Below are positions 33,572 to 42,162 of a DNA stretch of 64,000 bases, in pieces. The stretch is from an uncultured Christensenella sp. (GTDB lineage: Bacteria; Bacillota; Clostridia; Christensenellales; Borkfalkiaceae): NCBI GenBank assembly GCA_905203015.1, contig CAJKUC010000001.1, positions 248,001 through 312,000 on the forward strand, given 5' to 3'. The first letter of the stretch is position 1, and each line of letters opens with the position of its first letter. Below the pieces are notes generated by a model. That model saw nothing but the letters and a program-made list of their open reading frames with translations, searched no databases and was not told the DNA's origin. The position numbers and the translations under genes were made by a program.

Positions 33572-34495
33572 TTAAAGGACTTTGGAAAGAAATTCTTTCA
33601 GACGATCGTCTTTCGGCGCGGAAAAAATTTGTTCCGGATCACCCTGTTCGCGAATTGTACCGCCGTCCATAAACAACACTTTTGAAGCAACTTCCCTGGC
33701 AAAACCCATTTCGTGCGTTACTACCACCATCGTCATACCGTCGGCGGCAAGATCCTTCATCAGGGCAAGCACCTCGCCCACCATTTCGGGATCGAGCGCG
33801 GAAGTGGGTTCGTCGAAAAGCATTACTTCGGGATTCATATTTAACGAGCGGACGATTGCGATACGCTGTTTTTGTCCGCCCGAAAGCGTGGAGGGATAAA
33901 CATCTTTTTTCTCTTCCAGTCCGATTCTTTTCAGAAGCCGTATCGCGTTTTCTTCGGCTTCTTCTTTCGTTTTCAATTTCAATTTTACGGGGGCGAGAGT
34001 CATGTTCTGCATCACCGTAAGATTGTTGAACAGGTTAAAGTGCTGAAAAACCATGCCCATTTTTCTTCGAGCGAAATTGATGTCGATCACGTTTTCTTTA
34101 TACAGCGTTTTAACGGCTTTTTTATATTCGCCGCCTTCGTTTTTTTCGTGCAGTAGATCTTTTGCCTTGATTTCGCGCACCAGTTCGTCTTCGGAAAATT
34201 TTCCCGAGGCGAACATTTTTGCGAAAGTCTTTGATTTTTTGATGATTTCGGGGTGAAGATAAGGGTCCACGGGAGTAACCAGTTTTCCGTCGAGCCATAC
34301 TTCGCCGTAAGTAGGTTTTTCCAACAGATTCATACAGCGAAGCAGGGTGCTTTTGCCGCTTCCCGAAGGACCGATCAATACGATTCTTTCGCCTTTTTGC
34401 ACGCGGCACGATACGCCTTTCAACACCTGCAGGTTGCCGAAATTCTTAAATATATTGTTTACGTTTACGATGCAATCCGTTTCAATGGCGCTCAC
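33572..34495 (-). CDS. Polar amino-acid ABC transporter ATP-binding protein with pre-Q-loop insertion
   Basis: 307 residues, against about 245 for GlnQ-type ATPases. Walker A is G-P-S-G-S-G-K-S-T at 42-50, the Q-loop is Q151 (V-F-Q-H-F-N-L-F), the signature is L-S-G-G-Q-K-Q-R, Walker B is V-M-L-F-D-E-P-T-S-A-L-D and the switch His is in V-T-H-E-M-G. The extra ~65 residues are a Lys/Glu-rich helical insertion at ~75-140, just before the Q-loop. It powers the permease encoded upstream, whose 3' end it overlaps by 14 bases. Confidence 0.9.
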   Translation of the reverse strand: MSAIETDCIVNVNNIFKNFGNLQVLKGVSCRVQKGERIVLIGPSGSGKSTLLRCMNLLEKPTYGEVWLDGKLVTPVDPYLHPEIIKKSKTFAKMFASGKFSEDELVREIKAKDLLHEKNEGGEYKKAVKTLYKENVIDINFARRKMGMVFQHFNLFNNLTVMQNMTLAPVKLKLKTKEEAEENAIRLLKRIGLEEKKDVYPSTLSGGQKQRIAIVRSLNMNPEVMLFDEPTSALDPEMVGEVLALMKDLAADGMTMVVVTHEMGFAREVASKVLFMDGGTIREQGDPEQIFSAPKDDRLKEFLSKVL

Positions 34496-35225
34496 TTCTG
34501 TTTAACCTCGTTTCGATTATTTTTTGTATCTTCTGTAAACCCAGTACGATTACAAGATAAATTGCCGCGATGATAAAAAGGGGCATAAACAGTTGCATCG
34601 TCTGCACGGTGATATACGTTTGTATCTTTGTCAGATCCACGATACCCACATATCCCGCTACGGAAGTTTCTTTCACAAGGGTGATAAATTCGTTGAACAT
34701 TGTGGGAATCGCGCTTTTCAATGCCTGCGGCAATATGATTTTCGTAAAGGTCTGAAACCACGACAGCCCTAAGGTTCTGCCCGCTTCCATTTGCCCCGCA
34801 TCCACGGAGTTTATGCCTCCGCGTAAAATTTCAGCCATATATGCGCCGCTGTTCAATCCGAACGCAACGATTGCCACGGGGATACCACGAGTCTCCGGAA
34901 TTCCGAAAAAATTTGCGGATTTCATACTTTTCAGTAATACAAAGTAACAGATAAAAAGTTGCAATACTACGGGAGTGCCCCGGATAACCGTTACATATAA
35001 GCCGGCGAGTTTATCGAAAAAACGGGCAATCGGCTTATCTTTCGGAATAATGCGCACGCAGGTGACTATAATGCCGATAAGCAATCCTAAAATACAGGAC
35101 CCGAATGCGATTAAAAGGGTGTTTCGCAAGCCTTTTAAATACAGCAGGTAACTGCGGTTGTCGAGAAAACATTTATAGAAATCTTTCCCGAGATCGGCGA
35201 AAAAAGCGTTCAGAGAGTGTAACAT
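34482..35225 (-). CDS. Polar amino-acid ABC transporter permease
   Basis: 247 residues in the HisMQ/GlnP class. An N-terminal amphipathic stretch is followed by about five membrane helices, and the EAA motif reads Q-M-E-A-G-R-T-L-G-L-S-W-F-Q-T-F. A single permease gene is present, so the channel is probably a homodimer. It overlaps the ATPase gene and is separated from the binding-protein gene by a terminator-like hairpin, giving more binding protein than membrane complex. Confidence 0.92.
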   Translation of the reverse strand: MLHSLNAFFADLGKDFYKCFLDNRSYLLYLKGLRNTLLIAFGSCILGLLIGIIVTCVRIIPKDKPIARFFDKLAGLYVTVIRGTPVVLQLFICYFVLLKSMKSANFFGIPETRGIPVAIVAFGLNSGAYMAEILRGGINSVDAGQMEAGRTLGLSWFQTFTKIILPQALKSAIPTMFNEFITLVKETSVAGYVGIVDLTKIQTYITVQTMQLFMPLFIIAAIYLVIVLGLQKIQKIIETRLNRSERH

Positions 35226-35251
35226 AAAATCGTGATCCTTTTAATATGGCT

Positions 35252-35279
35252 AAAGAGCCGAAGTATCTTTCGGCTCTTT
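35252..35279 (-). terminator. Intra-operon terminator after the binding-protein gene
   Basis: AAAGAGCCGAA pairs with TTCGGCTCTTT (11 base pairs, six-base loop), flanked by A/T tracts. Placed between the binding protein and permease genes, it probably terminates part of the transcripts. Confidence 0.8.
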
Positions 35280-35302
35280 TTCTATCTGTGATTGGTATCT
35301 GC

Positions 35303-36118
35303 TTATTCTGCAGGTTCGATTGCGGAATATTGTTCGAGCCATTTGTCGATCTGAGATTTCCCGTCGTCGCCTTTTGCAAGCAATTCGTTGAGAGCGGCGT
35401 TTACTTTTTCGATCAGAGCGGTGTTGCCTTTCTTTGCCACCACACCGTAACTTTCCGCTTCAACCCCTTCGATCGTGGAGTAAGCGCAGGAAGAATTTTC
35501 CGCCACAAGTTGCGCGGCCACCTGGGAATCCACGATAAGGTAGGTGTTTGCCGTATCTTTCATTTGCTGTAATGCGGCGGCTACCTGCGTAAAGTCCTGT
35601 TTGGATTCGATCTTCCAGGAGGCTTCGTTTTCTTCGATCGTCATCTGGCTGGTAGTGCCTGTCTGATACACAACTTTCGCGCCGTCGAAATTGGATATGG
35701 CAAAGTCGTTGTCTTCGGTGAGCGCGGGAGCAGCGGATTTGAGATAAACTACGGCCTGAAACGCGCCGCCGTAATAGAATTCGGAGTATTCAACGGCTTC
35801 CGCACGGCTTGCTTTCCAGGAAATGCCCGCAATACCGAGTGCGTTATTTTCGGAAATACCGGCAACGATCGAATCGAACGTTCCGTTAATTATATCGAGT
35901 TTGTAATCGTATTTGTTTGCGATATATTTGGCGATTTCGATATCTACGCCGATAATATCGGTGGACCCTTTGGCGGTGAATTCCCAGGGTGCAAAGCCCG
36001 CTTCCGTGTAAACGATCAAAGTATCTTTCGCGTCGTCTTTTCCGCAGGAAGCGAAAGCGGCAACGGTGCCGAGGGATACGGCGGCAAGCGTAACGGCTGC
36101 AAGTTTTTTGAGTTTCAT
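35303..36118 (-). CDS. Amino-acid ABC transporter substrate-binding lipoprotein
   Basis: 271 residues. Signal peptide with lipobox F-A-S-C (Cys25), then an SBP_bac_3 domain: Y-T-E-A-G-F-A-P-W-E-F, I-I-G-V-D-I-E-I-A-K-Y-I-A, F-D-S-I-V-A-G-I, I-S-W-K-A-S-R-A-E-A-V-E-Y-S-E, V-Y-Q-T-G-T-T-S and V-D-S-Q-V-A. The Arg of the S-W-K-A-S-R segment contacts the amino-acid carboxylate in the family. AAGGAG lies upstream of the start. Substrate specificity (polar or branched) cannot be read from the sequence. Confidence 0.92.
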   Translation of the reverse strand: MKLKKLAAVTLAAVSLGTVAAFASCGKDDAKDTLIVYTEAGFAPWEFTAKGSTDIIGVDIEIAKYIANKYDYKLDIINGTFDSIVAGISENNALGIAGISWKASRAEAVEYSEFYYGGAFQAVVYLKSAAPALTEDNDFAISNFDGAKVVYQTGTTSQMTIEENEASWKIESKQDFTQVAAALQQMKDTANTYLIVDSQVAAQLVAENSSCAYSTIEGVEAESYGVVAKKGNTALIEKVNAALNELLAKGDDGKSQIDKWLEQYSAIEPAE

Positions 36119-36220
36119 AATTACTATCTCCTTTTTTCTCTAAAAAAATAATTTCGTTATTTATGTTCGCCGAAGTGGAGAATAGAATCTTTTTTGTTCC
36201 GCTTCGGTTTTGATGAGCCT

Positions 36221-36249
36221 ATTTTAATTCTTTTATTTGCATTTGTCAA
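36221..36249 (-). promoter_or_regulatory. Amino-acid transporter promoter
   Basis: On the minus strand, TTGACA, 17 bases, TAAAAT, giving a leader of about 95 bases. Upstream A/T-rich DNA holds repeated TGCAT elements, including the palindrome TGCAT-ATA-ATGCA at 36311-36323. Confidence 0.8.
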
Positions 36250-36422
36250 ACGTTTTTATGCATATTTTTTAAAAAAATTCAATATTTTTTCGATTTTATG
36301 CTAATTTTAATGCATATAATGCAAATAAAAATGAATAAATGTATAATATACAAAATTACGGAAAAAGGGGAACGAAAAGCGACGGGGAAAACGATTGGGA
36401 AAAGAGACAAACCGAAAAAAAT

Positions 36423-36450
36423 AAAAAAATTCCCCGCCGATAAGGCGGGG
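36423..36450 (-). terminator. Terminator of the trmO unit
   Basis: On the minus strand CCCCGCC, loop TTATC, GGCGGGG, then AATTTTTTT. It lies 68 bases past the trmO stop. Confidence 0.85.
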
Positions 36451-36517
36451 GAAAAGCGTGATGCAAAAACGGGAAGGATAAATCCGGACGAAAGCGACGG
36501 CCTCGCTTTTGCTTTTT

Positions 36518-37315
36518 TCAGTCGTCGGCAACGTCGATCACGAAAAGCGTGCCGTCGGCGATTTTGAAACGCACGTTAAACGAGGCAAAACGCATGCCGT
36601 ATATTCTTTCCGGATCGCTCTGATACGCGGGGCGGGGATCGTCTTTCAGGCAATCGATCAATCCGTCGCGCTTTTCGGCGGGAATTTTTTCAAGCAGGCG
36701 TTCGGGGAAATCTACGCGGAGGGCGTAAGCCGTCGTTTTTTCGGAAAATCCGCCGCTTGCGTTTTCGATCTTATCCGCCGAGGGAAGATAGGGCTTTATA
36801 TCGTAGATCGGCGTTCCGTCGGCAAGATCCGCGCCCGAAACAAGCAAAGAAACGCCCGTTTCGCGGCGGATAAGCACTTTTTCGAGCCGCACACAGGAAA
36901 GCCCCAGCGGATTGGGGCGGAAAGGGGAGCGCGTGGCGAATACGCCCGCTTTTTCGTTGCCGCCCAGCCTCGGCGGGCGGACGAGCGGAGAAAACTTTCG
37001 TGCGGATTCGTCGCTTTCGTCGGCGGCGATAGCAAACGCCTCATTTAAAGAAAATCCGAAAATCAGCCAGAGATGCGAAAATCCTTCTATTTTCCGCACG
37101 GCTTCGGGAACGTCGTACGGCGGAAGAAAAACAATTTCGGAAAGAGTGCGCGCGCGCCCGCTCTGGCGGGGGATACCGAATTTTTCTTTAAAATCGTTTT
37201 TTATCCGCGCGATCGGCGCGATTGTTAAAACGTCGGGCGGGGTTTGTTTCGCGGCGGCGTTTCCGGGGGCGCGCGAAACGTTTGTATTCTCGTTGTTTTT
37301 ATGCGCAGACGGCAT
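36518..37315 (-). CDS. trmO: tRNA (N6-threonylcarbamoyladenosine37-N6)-methyltransferase
   Basis: 265 residues. The TsaA/YaeB (UPF0066) fold is evident: I-A-R-I-K-N-D-F-K-E-K-F-G-I-P-R-Q, G-F-S-H-L-W-L-I-F, the signature G-V-F-A-T-R-S-P-F-R-P-N-P-L-G-L-S, and G-T-P-I-Y-D-I-K-P-Y-L-P. The C-terminal part (R-I-Y-G-M-R-F-A-S-F-N-V-R-F-K-I) is the usual extension. The enzyme uses SAM to methylate t6A37 in threonine tRNAs. The first 25 residues are a hydrophilic leader and a downstream start is possible. It lies 95 bases after the MATE gene on the same strand. Confidence 0.92.
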   Translation of the reverse strand: MPSAHKNNENTNVSRAPGNAAAKQTPPDVLTIAPIARIKNDFKEKFGIPRQSGRARTLSEIVFLPPYDVPEAVRKIEGFSHLWLIFGFSLNEAFAIAADESDESARKFSPLVRPPRLGGNEKAGVFATRSPFRPNPLGLSCVRLEKVLIRRETGVSLLVSGADLADGTPIYDIKPYLPSADKIENASGGFSEKTTAYALRVDFPERLLEKIPAEKRDGLIDCLKDDPRPAYQSDPERIYGMRFASFNVRFKIADGTLFVIDVADD

Positions 37316-37410
37316 GCGCGTTTCCTCCTTTGGCGTTGATACCGACGTTTTTTATCGTCGGCGGGCGTTGCTATGCGTTTCGCCTTCGTATCGGCTCGCG
37401 ATCCCTCGCG

Positions 37411-38745
37411 TTATGCGTAGCCGTAGCGCTTTCTGTAACGGATAAAGCAGATGACGGTGACGATGAACGAGAGGACTTCCGCCACCACGACGGAAAGCCA
37501 TACGCCGTTTATGCCGTGCATCAGTTCGGGCAGTGTAAGCACCGCCGCCACCTGAAACACCACCGTACGAAGGAACGAGATCGCCGCCGACACCTTGCCG
37601 TTAGAAAGCGCGGTGAAAAACGCCGAGCCGAAGATATTGAATCCCGTAAACAGGAAGCAAAGGCTGTAGAGATAGAAAGCGTTGCGCGTAAGCGAATACA
37701 GTTCCGGATTCTTTCCCACGAAAAGATAAGAAAGCGGAGCGGCGAGTATTTCGGCTAGCGCGGTGAGAATCAAATCTGTGACGCCCATCAATACAAGGCT
37801 TTTTTTGAACAGACTTTTTAATTCGCCGTGATTTTTCGCGCCGTAATGATAGCCGATAACGGGTGCGACGCCGATCGAATACCCGAGGAGAATCGCCACG
37901 TAGATGAAATTGACGTACATTAAAACGCCGTATGCGGATACGCCGCTCTCTCCCGCAAGCGCAAGAAGGCGATAATTGAAAAGAATTCCTACGATGGAAG
38001 AAGATACGTTGCTTACGAATTCCGAAGAACCGTTGGAACACGTTTCAAACAGTATTTTACCGTAAAATTTCGTTTTCGTGAACCGCAGAAGGCTTGAATT
38101 TTTGCACGCGAAGAAAACGACGGGGATCACCGCGCCGACAAATTGCGAAAGAATCGTAGCCCACGCCGCGCCTTTCACGCCGAAATCGCAAACGCCTACC
38201 AAAAGCGCGTCGCCGACCATATTCGTAACGCCCGAAATCACCGTGACGATGAAGCCGAGCCGCGATTTTTCCGCCGTCACGAAAAACGTCTGAAACATCG
38301 TCTGCAACATCCAGAACGGAATACCGATAAGAATGATTCTTCCGTAGTCCACGCCGTGTACGTATAAATCGTCGGTGGCTTTGAAAAGACGGGCTACGGC
38401 TGGCAGAACAAGTTCACCGAGCACCGCTAAAACCGTGCCCGCAATTGCCGTAAACAGTACGAGAAACGTAAAATACGAGCACGCCTTTTCGTTCTCTCCT
38501 TCGCCGAACGTGCGTGAAACCACAGCACTGCCGCCCGCGCCGATCATAAAGCCCACCGCGCCGAGAATCATGAAAAACGGCATAAGCAGGTTGATCGCGG
38601 CGAAGGGCGTTTCGCCCGCGAAATTGGATACGAAAAGCCCGTCTACCACGCCGTAGATCGAGGAAAACACCATCATGCACACGGAAGGGAAGACGAACTT
38701 TAAAAGAGTTTTGTAGTGAAAATGATCAGATAATCTGATTTTCAT
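37411..38745 (-). CDS. MATE family efflux transporter
   Basis: 444 residues from the ATG at 38745, where homology begins; the frame is open for 43 further codons but these look like untranslated leader. Twelve membrane helices in two bundles. Family features include F-V-F-P-S-V-C-M-M, D-G-L-F-V-S-N-F-A-G, G-A-G-G-S-A-V-V-S-R-T-F-G-E-G and the second-half P-V-I-G-Y-H-Y-G-A-K-N-H. It exports drugs or metabolic cations in exchange for Na+ or H+. The Shine-Dalgarno (GGCGGC) is weak; a better AAAGGAG lies 32 bases upstream. Confidence 0.9.
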   Translation of the reverse strand: MKIRLSDHFHYKTLLKFVFPSVCMMVFSSIYGVVDGLFVSNFAGETPFAAINLLMPFFMILGAVGFMIGAGGSAVVSRTFGEGENEKACSYFTFLVLFTAIAGTVLAVLGELVLPAVARLFKATDDLYVHGVDYGRIILIGIPFWMLQTMFQTFFVTAEKSRLGFIVTVISGVTNMVGDALLVGVCDFGVKGAAWATILSQFVGAVIPVVFFACKNSSLLRFTKTKFYGKILFETCSNGSSEFVSNVSSSIVGILFNYRLLALAGESGVSAYGVLMYVNFIYVAILLGYSIGVAPVIGYHYGAKNHGELKSLFKKSLVLMGVTDLILTALAEILAAPLSYLFVGKNPELYSLTRNAFYLYSLCFLFTGFNIFGSAFFTALSNGKVSAAISFLRTVVFQVAAVLTLPELMHGINGVWLSVVVAEVLSFIVTVICFIRYRKRYGYA

Positions 38746-38973
38746 AAATTTGCCGCCGATCGGGAAATGCGGCACTCCTTTTATATTACCGCCGAAGTAG
38801 CACGCCCGGATTTTTTGAAAACACTGCCTTGTTTCCGCATAAGGTATGCGGGGATAAGTTGCTTCGTTGCGCATGCGATACGGCGTTCCGGATCACGCAA
38901 GCCTTCATAATGCGTATCCGCTTCGCCCTTTTACTACGTCACGCGCGGGCGCGGAGCGACGGGAACAATGGGC

Positions 38974-39002
38974 ATTATAGCAAAATTCAAAGAAAAAGGC
39001 AA
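38974..39002 (-). promoter_or_regulatory. MATE transporter promoter
   Basis: On the minus strand, TTGCCT, 17 bases, TATAAT with an upstream TG (extended -10). The start is predicted near 38967. Confidence 0.75.
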
Positions 39003-39098
39003 TAAAAAACGCCGTGTTTTGCATATATTTCACGAAAAAATCAGCCGCCGATTGTGAAAAAACGGTGAAAAAAATTGTAAAAAAATTTAGATCACGTA

Positions 39099-39127
39099 TT
39101 GACATTTTACGTAAACCGTGCTATATT
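39099..39127 (+). promoter_or_regulatory. Peptidase cassette promoter
   Basis: TTGACA, 17 bases, TATATT, 35 bases before the peptidase start. Confidence 0.85.
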
Positions 39128-39161
39128 ATAAATACACAGAATACAATAAGGAGAAAAAACA

Positions 39162-41516
39162 ATGAAAAAACTGACTTTTTTACAAAGGACTTTAATGCCG
39201 TTGTCGTTGGCATTTGTATTGCTGATAACGTTTATCGTTGGCGCATTTCCTAAAAAAGAAGCGATACCGGTATCAGCCGATGAATCTAATACCGTTCATT
39301 ATTTTTCAAACAGCGCTCCTACATATTCTTATAGTACGATTGCGCGTAGATATCAATACAGTGAAATTGATTATGTCGATACGTTAGATGGACTTGATCG
39401 TTTTAACGTATGGATTGAAACTATTGATTCTGTGGGGGATAACGACGTTATCTACATAGATTTTCCTTGGTTGTCTACGATGCAGACGGTGCAAATACTT
39501 GAGAAAGTGAATGGAAAATGCAATCAGATTTACTTTATCAGTGCCAGAGAATTAGACGAATATCCGATTGAAGAAGACGAGGATGGAAACGTATATTCAA
39601 TGGAGGAGTTTTTTGCTCAGTATTCGGATGCGGTGGAATTTTATAAAACTCAAAAAAATGAATTTTACAATTTTATCGTGAATAGTGCAAATGAGATAGT
39701 AGACCTTTTTGAAAATGATATCTCGAACTCTACATTTTTGTTCGATGCCTCTATTATCGGGTCGCTTAAAGACTCGTGGAGAGAGATAAGAAATACAAAC
39801 GCTTTTGCGAATTATGCTCCTGCTTTTTATGTATTCGTAAAACGTATTGCGCAAAAAGCCGGTATTTACGCAGAAGACCTGGAAGGTTTTTTGCGGGAAT
39901 TTGCGATGCGTGAAATTAGCATTTATGTTCATTGCGAAGAAAATTCGTTTGTGAAATTATCTCGTTTTTTTGAAGAAGATTATTTTTTGTTGGATGAGAT
40001 TTACGAAGGCTTTGCGGTAACAATGGATATACCGGATTCAAAAACGGAGAAATGCGTGGCTATTGCCAATGCGCCTGTTGATGATATCTATAGAGATTTT
40101 TTGGTGTATTCTCAATTGTTGTATTTCGGCGAAAGCGATGTTGATTCAAGAATTGTGCGTCCGCTTGTTTATCTCTATGTAGATATTGATATAGATCAGC
40201 CAGAGTTAAAATATATCAATCAGGATATGTTGCGGGGAGACATAGATGAACAACCCGAAGACACGTTGTTTGAGCCTGTTTCCGCAATGGATGCTTCCGA
40301 TTTTGTAGAGGAAAATATTACACGTTTCGTGGCGGAATATAATGCGGCTTCAGGCGGAAAGTGGAAGGCTACAAAAGTGGAGGACAAATTTGCAATTACC
40401 GTAAAGAAAAAGGGAAAGAAAGAAGAAGCCGGCGTTTTTATGGATTTCGACAATGATAACGGATATGCGGTGATGGGGGAAGACTATAAGTTATACGATT
40501 TGCAGACTTCCGGGGAATCTCCGTATAAAGGAAAAACATTTGATGCATGTTCTTATTCGGTGAAAGGAGAATATTTTTATACTCAAGGCGAATTAACGTT
40601 GAGTGTAAATAATGAAAACAATGGGGAAGAATCGTTTATTTACGAGGAAACGCAGGACGGTAAGCATTATGAGGGACAGGATAAGGAAAAAACCGGCAAC
40701 GGATGTATCGTAAATTTAGGCGCTTATGTGCACGATAAATACGGAAAGTCATGGAAATTATCCGATAGCCGTAGCCTTAAGATGAAAGGATATGATCAAT
40801 TAAAGTTGTCATGCTATATCGAGCAAAAATTTGTGGACGGAAAGGTGGTGGGAGTCGGATCGGAGGAAAATTGTTGGGCAGTTTCTGCGTATACAATTTT
40901 ACAATACATGGCAGACAGTAAATGGGACAATGTACCGAAATCTTCCGAATCGCCTATTATATACGATCCTTTCGAGGAAGAGCCGGAAATTTATTCATTA
41001 TTTTTTGAAGATAAGGAAGGAACGAAAAACAACAGCGATCTTTTGGGGTATGATAGTTCCGGAAATGCCGTTTACCGATATAGAAAAGAGACGGATATTG
41101 CCTTTCCGGAATTATATACAGATGTACGTAGATTTGTCAGCGGAAGATATGAAAAAATAAATAAAGGCAGCATATTCAGTTCTGTGGAGATAATAGAAAA
41201 GGTTGCTGAATCTTACGGGCATGATGTTGTATCGTATATTCATTTTTTGTGGGGCGCATACGCCGAAGCCGCCACAAAAGAGATAAATGACGGCAAGCCT
41301 TTGTTGTGGTCTACGACAAATGATACATACGGACCGCATACGATGGCGGTTGCCGGTTACGCACATTATCATAAAGTAATTAACTTCTGGCTGTTTACTG
41401 TGATATTCGAGAAGTTGTTCTATGAAATACGGGATGGCTGGTCTGCCGAACGGAGATATTATGATATGTCCGGACATTTAGGACTTGCCGCAATAATTTC
41501 GTTTGATTACAAATAA
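39162..41516 (+). CDS. Large secreted papain-like cysteine peptidase (C39/C10-like), founder of a paralogue cassette
   Basis: 784 residues with RBS AAGGAG. The N-terminus is a signal peptide or anchor (L-M-P-L-S-L-A-F-V-L-L-I-T-F-I-V-G). Residues ~45-540 match nothing I recognise: acidic, Tyr/Phe-rich and probably external. Around residue 430 the stretch D-N-D-N-G-Y-A-V-M-G-E-D resembles the propeptide motif of streptopain-type peptidases. The C-terminal ~230 residues carry a papain-like site: Cys571 in E-E-N-C-W-A-V-S-A, His726 in G-P-H-T-M-A-V-A-G-Y and a D-G-W near 753. Codon use is markedly more A/T-rich than in the neighbours, suggesting transfer. Three small membrane-anchored paralogues follow directly. 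Substrate unknown. Confidence 0.75.
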   Translation: MKKLTFLQRTLMPLSLAFVLLITFIVGAFPKKEAIPVSADESNTVHYFSNSAPTYSYSTIARRYQYSEIDYVDTLDGLDRFNVWIETIDSVGDNDVIYIDFPWLSTMQTVQILEKVNGKCNQIYFISARELDEYPIEEDEDGNVYSMEEFFAQYSDAVEFYKTQKNEFYNFIVNSANEIVDLFENDISNSTFLFDASIIGSLKDSWREIRNTNAFANYAPAFYVFVKRIAQKAGIYAEDLEGFLREFAMREISIYVHCEENSFVKLSRFFEEDYFLLDEIYEGFAVTMDIPDSKTEKCVAIANAPVDDIYRDFLVYSQLLYFGESDVDSRIVRPLVYLYVDIDIDQPELKYINQDMLRGDIDEQPEDTLFEPVSAMDASDFVEENITRFVAEYNAASGGKWKATKVEDKFAITVKKKGKKEEAGVFMDFDNDNGYAVMGEDYKLYDLQTSGESPYKGKTFDACSYSVKGEYFYTQGELTLSVNNENNGEESFIYEETQDGKHYEGQDKEKTGNGCIVNLGAYVHDKYGKSWKLSDSRSLKMKGYDQLKLSCYIEQKFVDGKVVGVGSEENCWAVSAYTILQYMADSKWDNVPKSSESPIIYDPFEEEPEIYSLFFEDKEGTKNNSDLLGYDSSGNAVYRYRKETDIAFPELYTDVRRFVSGRYEKINKGSIFSSVEIIEKVAESYGHDVVSYIHFLWGAYAEAATKEINDGKPLLWSTTNDTYGPHTMAVAGYAHYHKVINFWLFTVIFEKLFYEIRDGWSAERRYYDMSGHLGLAAIISFDYK

Positions 41517-41634
41517 AAAGTGAGGAAGTTTTAATGACCAAGAAGGTGAAAAAGACTGTAAAAATCGTAATTGCCTGCCTCTTTGTCGCCGTTTTAATCG
41601 GATTTATAGTTTTTGAAGTGTGGTTTATATTTGT
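41511..41634 (+). repeat. Direct repeat, copy 1
   Basis: 124 bases from AAATAAAAAGTGAGG at the end of the peptidase gene to TTTATATTTGT in the first paralogue. It matches 42039-42162 with about eight mismatches by eye. It includes the RBS and start codon, marking a recent tandem duplication. Confidence 0.85.
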
Positions 41635-42040
41635 TCCGCACCATTATCGCCCGCAATTGGCATATTTGATCGGGAAAGATAAAGGATATCAGGGAAGAAA
41701 TTATAATCTCGTGATAGAAAACGATACGGAAAACGAATGTTTTGCTGTGGAATATACTTATACCGAGGGGCATGAAAACGTATCGCTTGAATTTTCTTTT
41801 GAGTATCAGGGCCATACGAACGGCTATACGGAGATTAAGGCAAAAAACGGTGAAACGGCACTTGTCTGCACCGACGAAAACGGAGGGAAAATTATATTCG
41901 ACCACGGCGATACATATACTTTTATCGGAAACAAGACGTTTTACGTATCGTATGCCGCTTTCGGTGAAGAAGAGAAAAACGCAATTTCAAACAAGGCTTA
42001 TCGTCTTGTTTTAAACGGTTCTTATGTGTTTTTTCCGTAA
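41534..42040 (+). CDS. Membrane-anchored small external protein, paralogue 1
   Basis: 168 residues; AGGAAG lies seven bases before the start. A short Lys-rich cytoplasmic start (M-T-K-K-V-K-K-T-V-K) is followed by one membrane helix (I-V-I-A-C-L-F-V-A-V-L-I-G-F-I-V-F) and an external domain of ~125 residues that looks all-beta: N-L-V-I-E-N-D-T-E-N-E-C-F-A-V-E-Y, L-E-F-S-F, and the shared block G-N-K-T-F-Y-V-S-Y-A-A-F-G-E. I recognise no family. It starts 18 bases after the peptidase stop, so the two are co-transcribed. A role as partner, inhibitor or immunity factor of the peptidase is only inference. Confidence 0.75.
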   Translation: MTKKVKKTVKIVIACLFVAVLIGFIVFEVWFIFVPHHYRPQLAYLIGKDKGYQGRNYNLVIENDTENECFAVEYTYTEGHENVSLEFSFEYQGHTNGYTEIKAKNGETALVCTDENGGKIIFDHGDTYTFIGNKTFYVSYAAFGEEEKNAISNKAYRLVLNGSYVFFP

Positions 42041-42162
42041 ATAAAAAGTGAGGAAGTTTTAATGACCAAGAAGGCAAAAAAGACCGTAAAAATCGTAATT
42101 GCCTGCCTCTTCGTTGCCGTTTTAATCGGATTTATAGTTTTTGAATTATTGTTTATATTTGT
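42039..42162 (+). repeat. Direct repeat, copy 2
   Basis: Second copy of the 124-base repeat at 41511-41634. It begins in the last codons of paralogue 1 and covers the start of paralogue 2. Confidence 0.85.

Larger units (their letters stand above)
38746..39161. other. Divergent intergenic region with long MATE leader
   Basis: 416 bases without a credible gene. On the minus strand it holds a leader of about 220 bases for the MATE gene, with a closing stem (GCGGATACG with CGTATCGC, 38930 to 38879 region) and the hairpin CCGCATA-CCT-TATGCGG. On the plus strand it holds the peptidase promoter. Confidence 0.5.

Noticed and set aside
36298..36567. Plus-strand 89-codon frame
   Set aside because: It covers the amino-acid importer upstream region, the trmO terminator and the end of trmO; no RBS and low-complexity Lys/Arg sequence.
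38746..38874. 43-codon N-terminal extension of the first MATE protein
   Set aside because: The upstream ATG has no RBS, the peptide has no similarity to MATE proteins, and the stretch forms hairpins as expected for a leader RNA.
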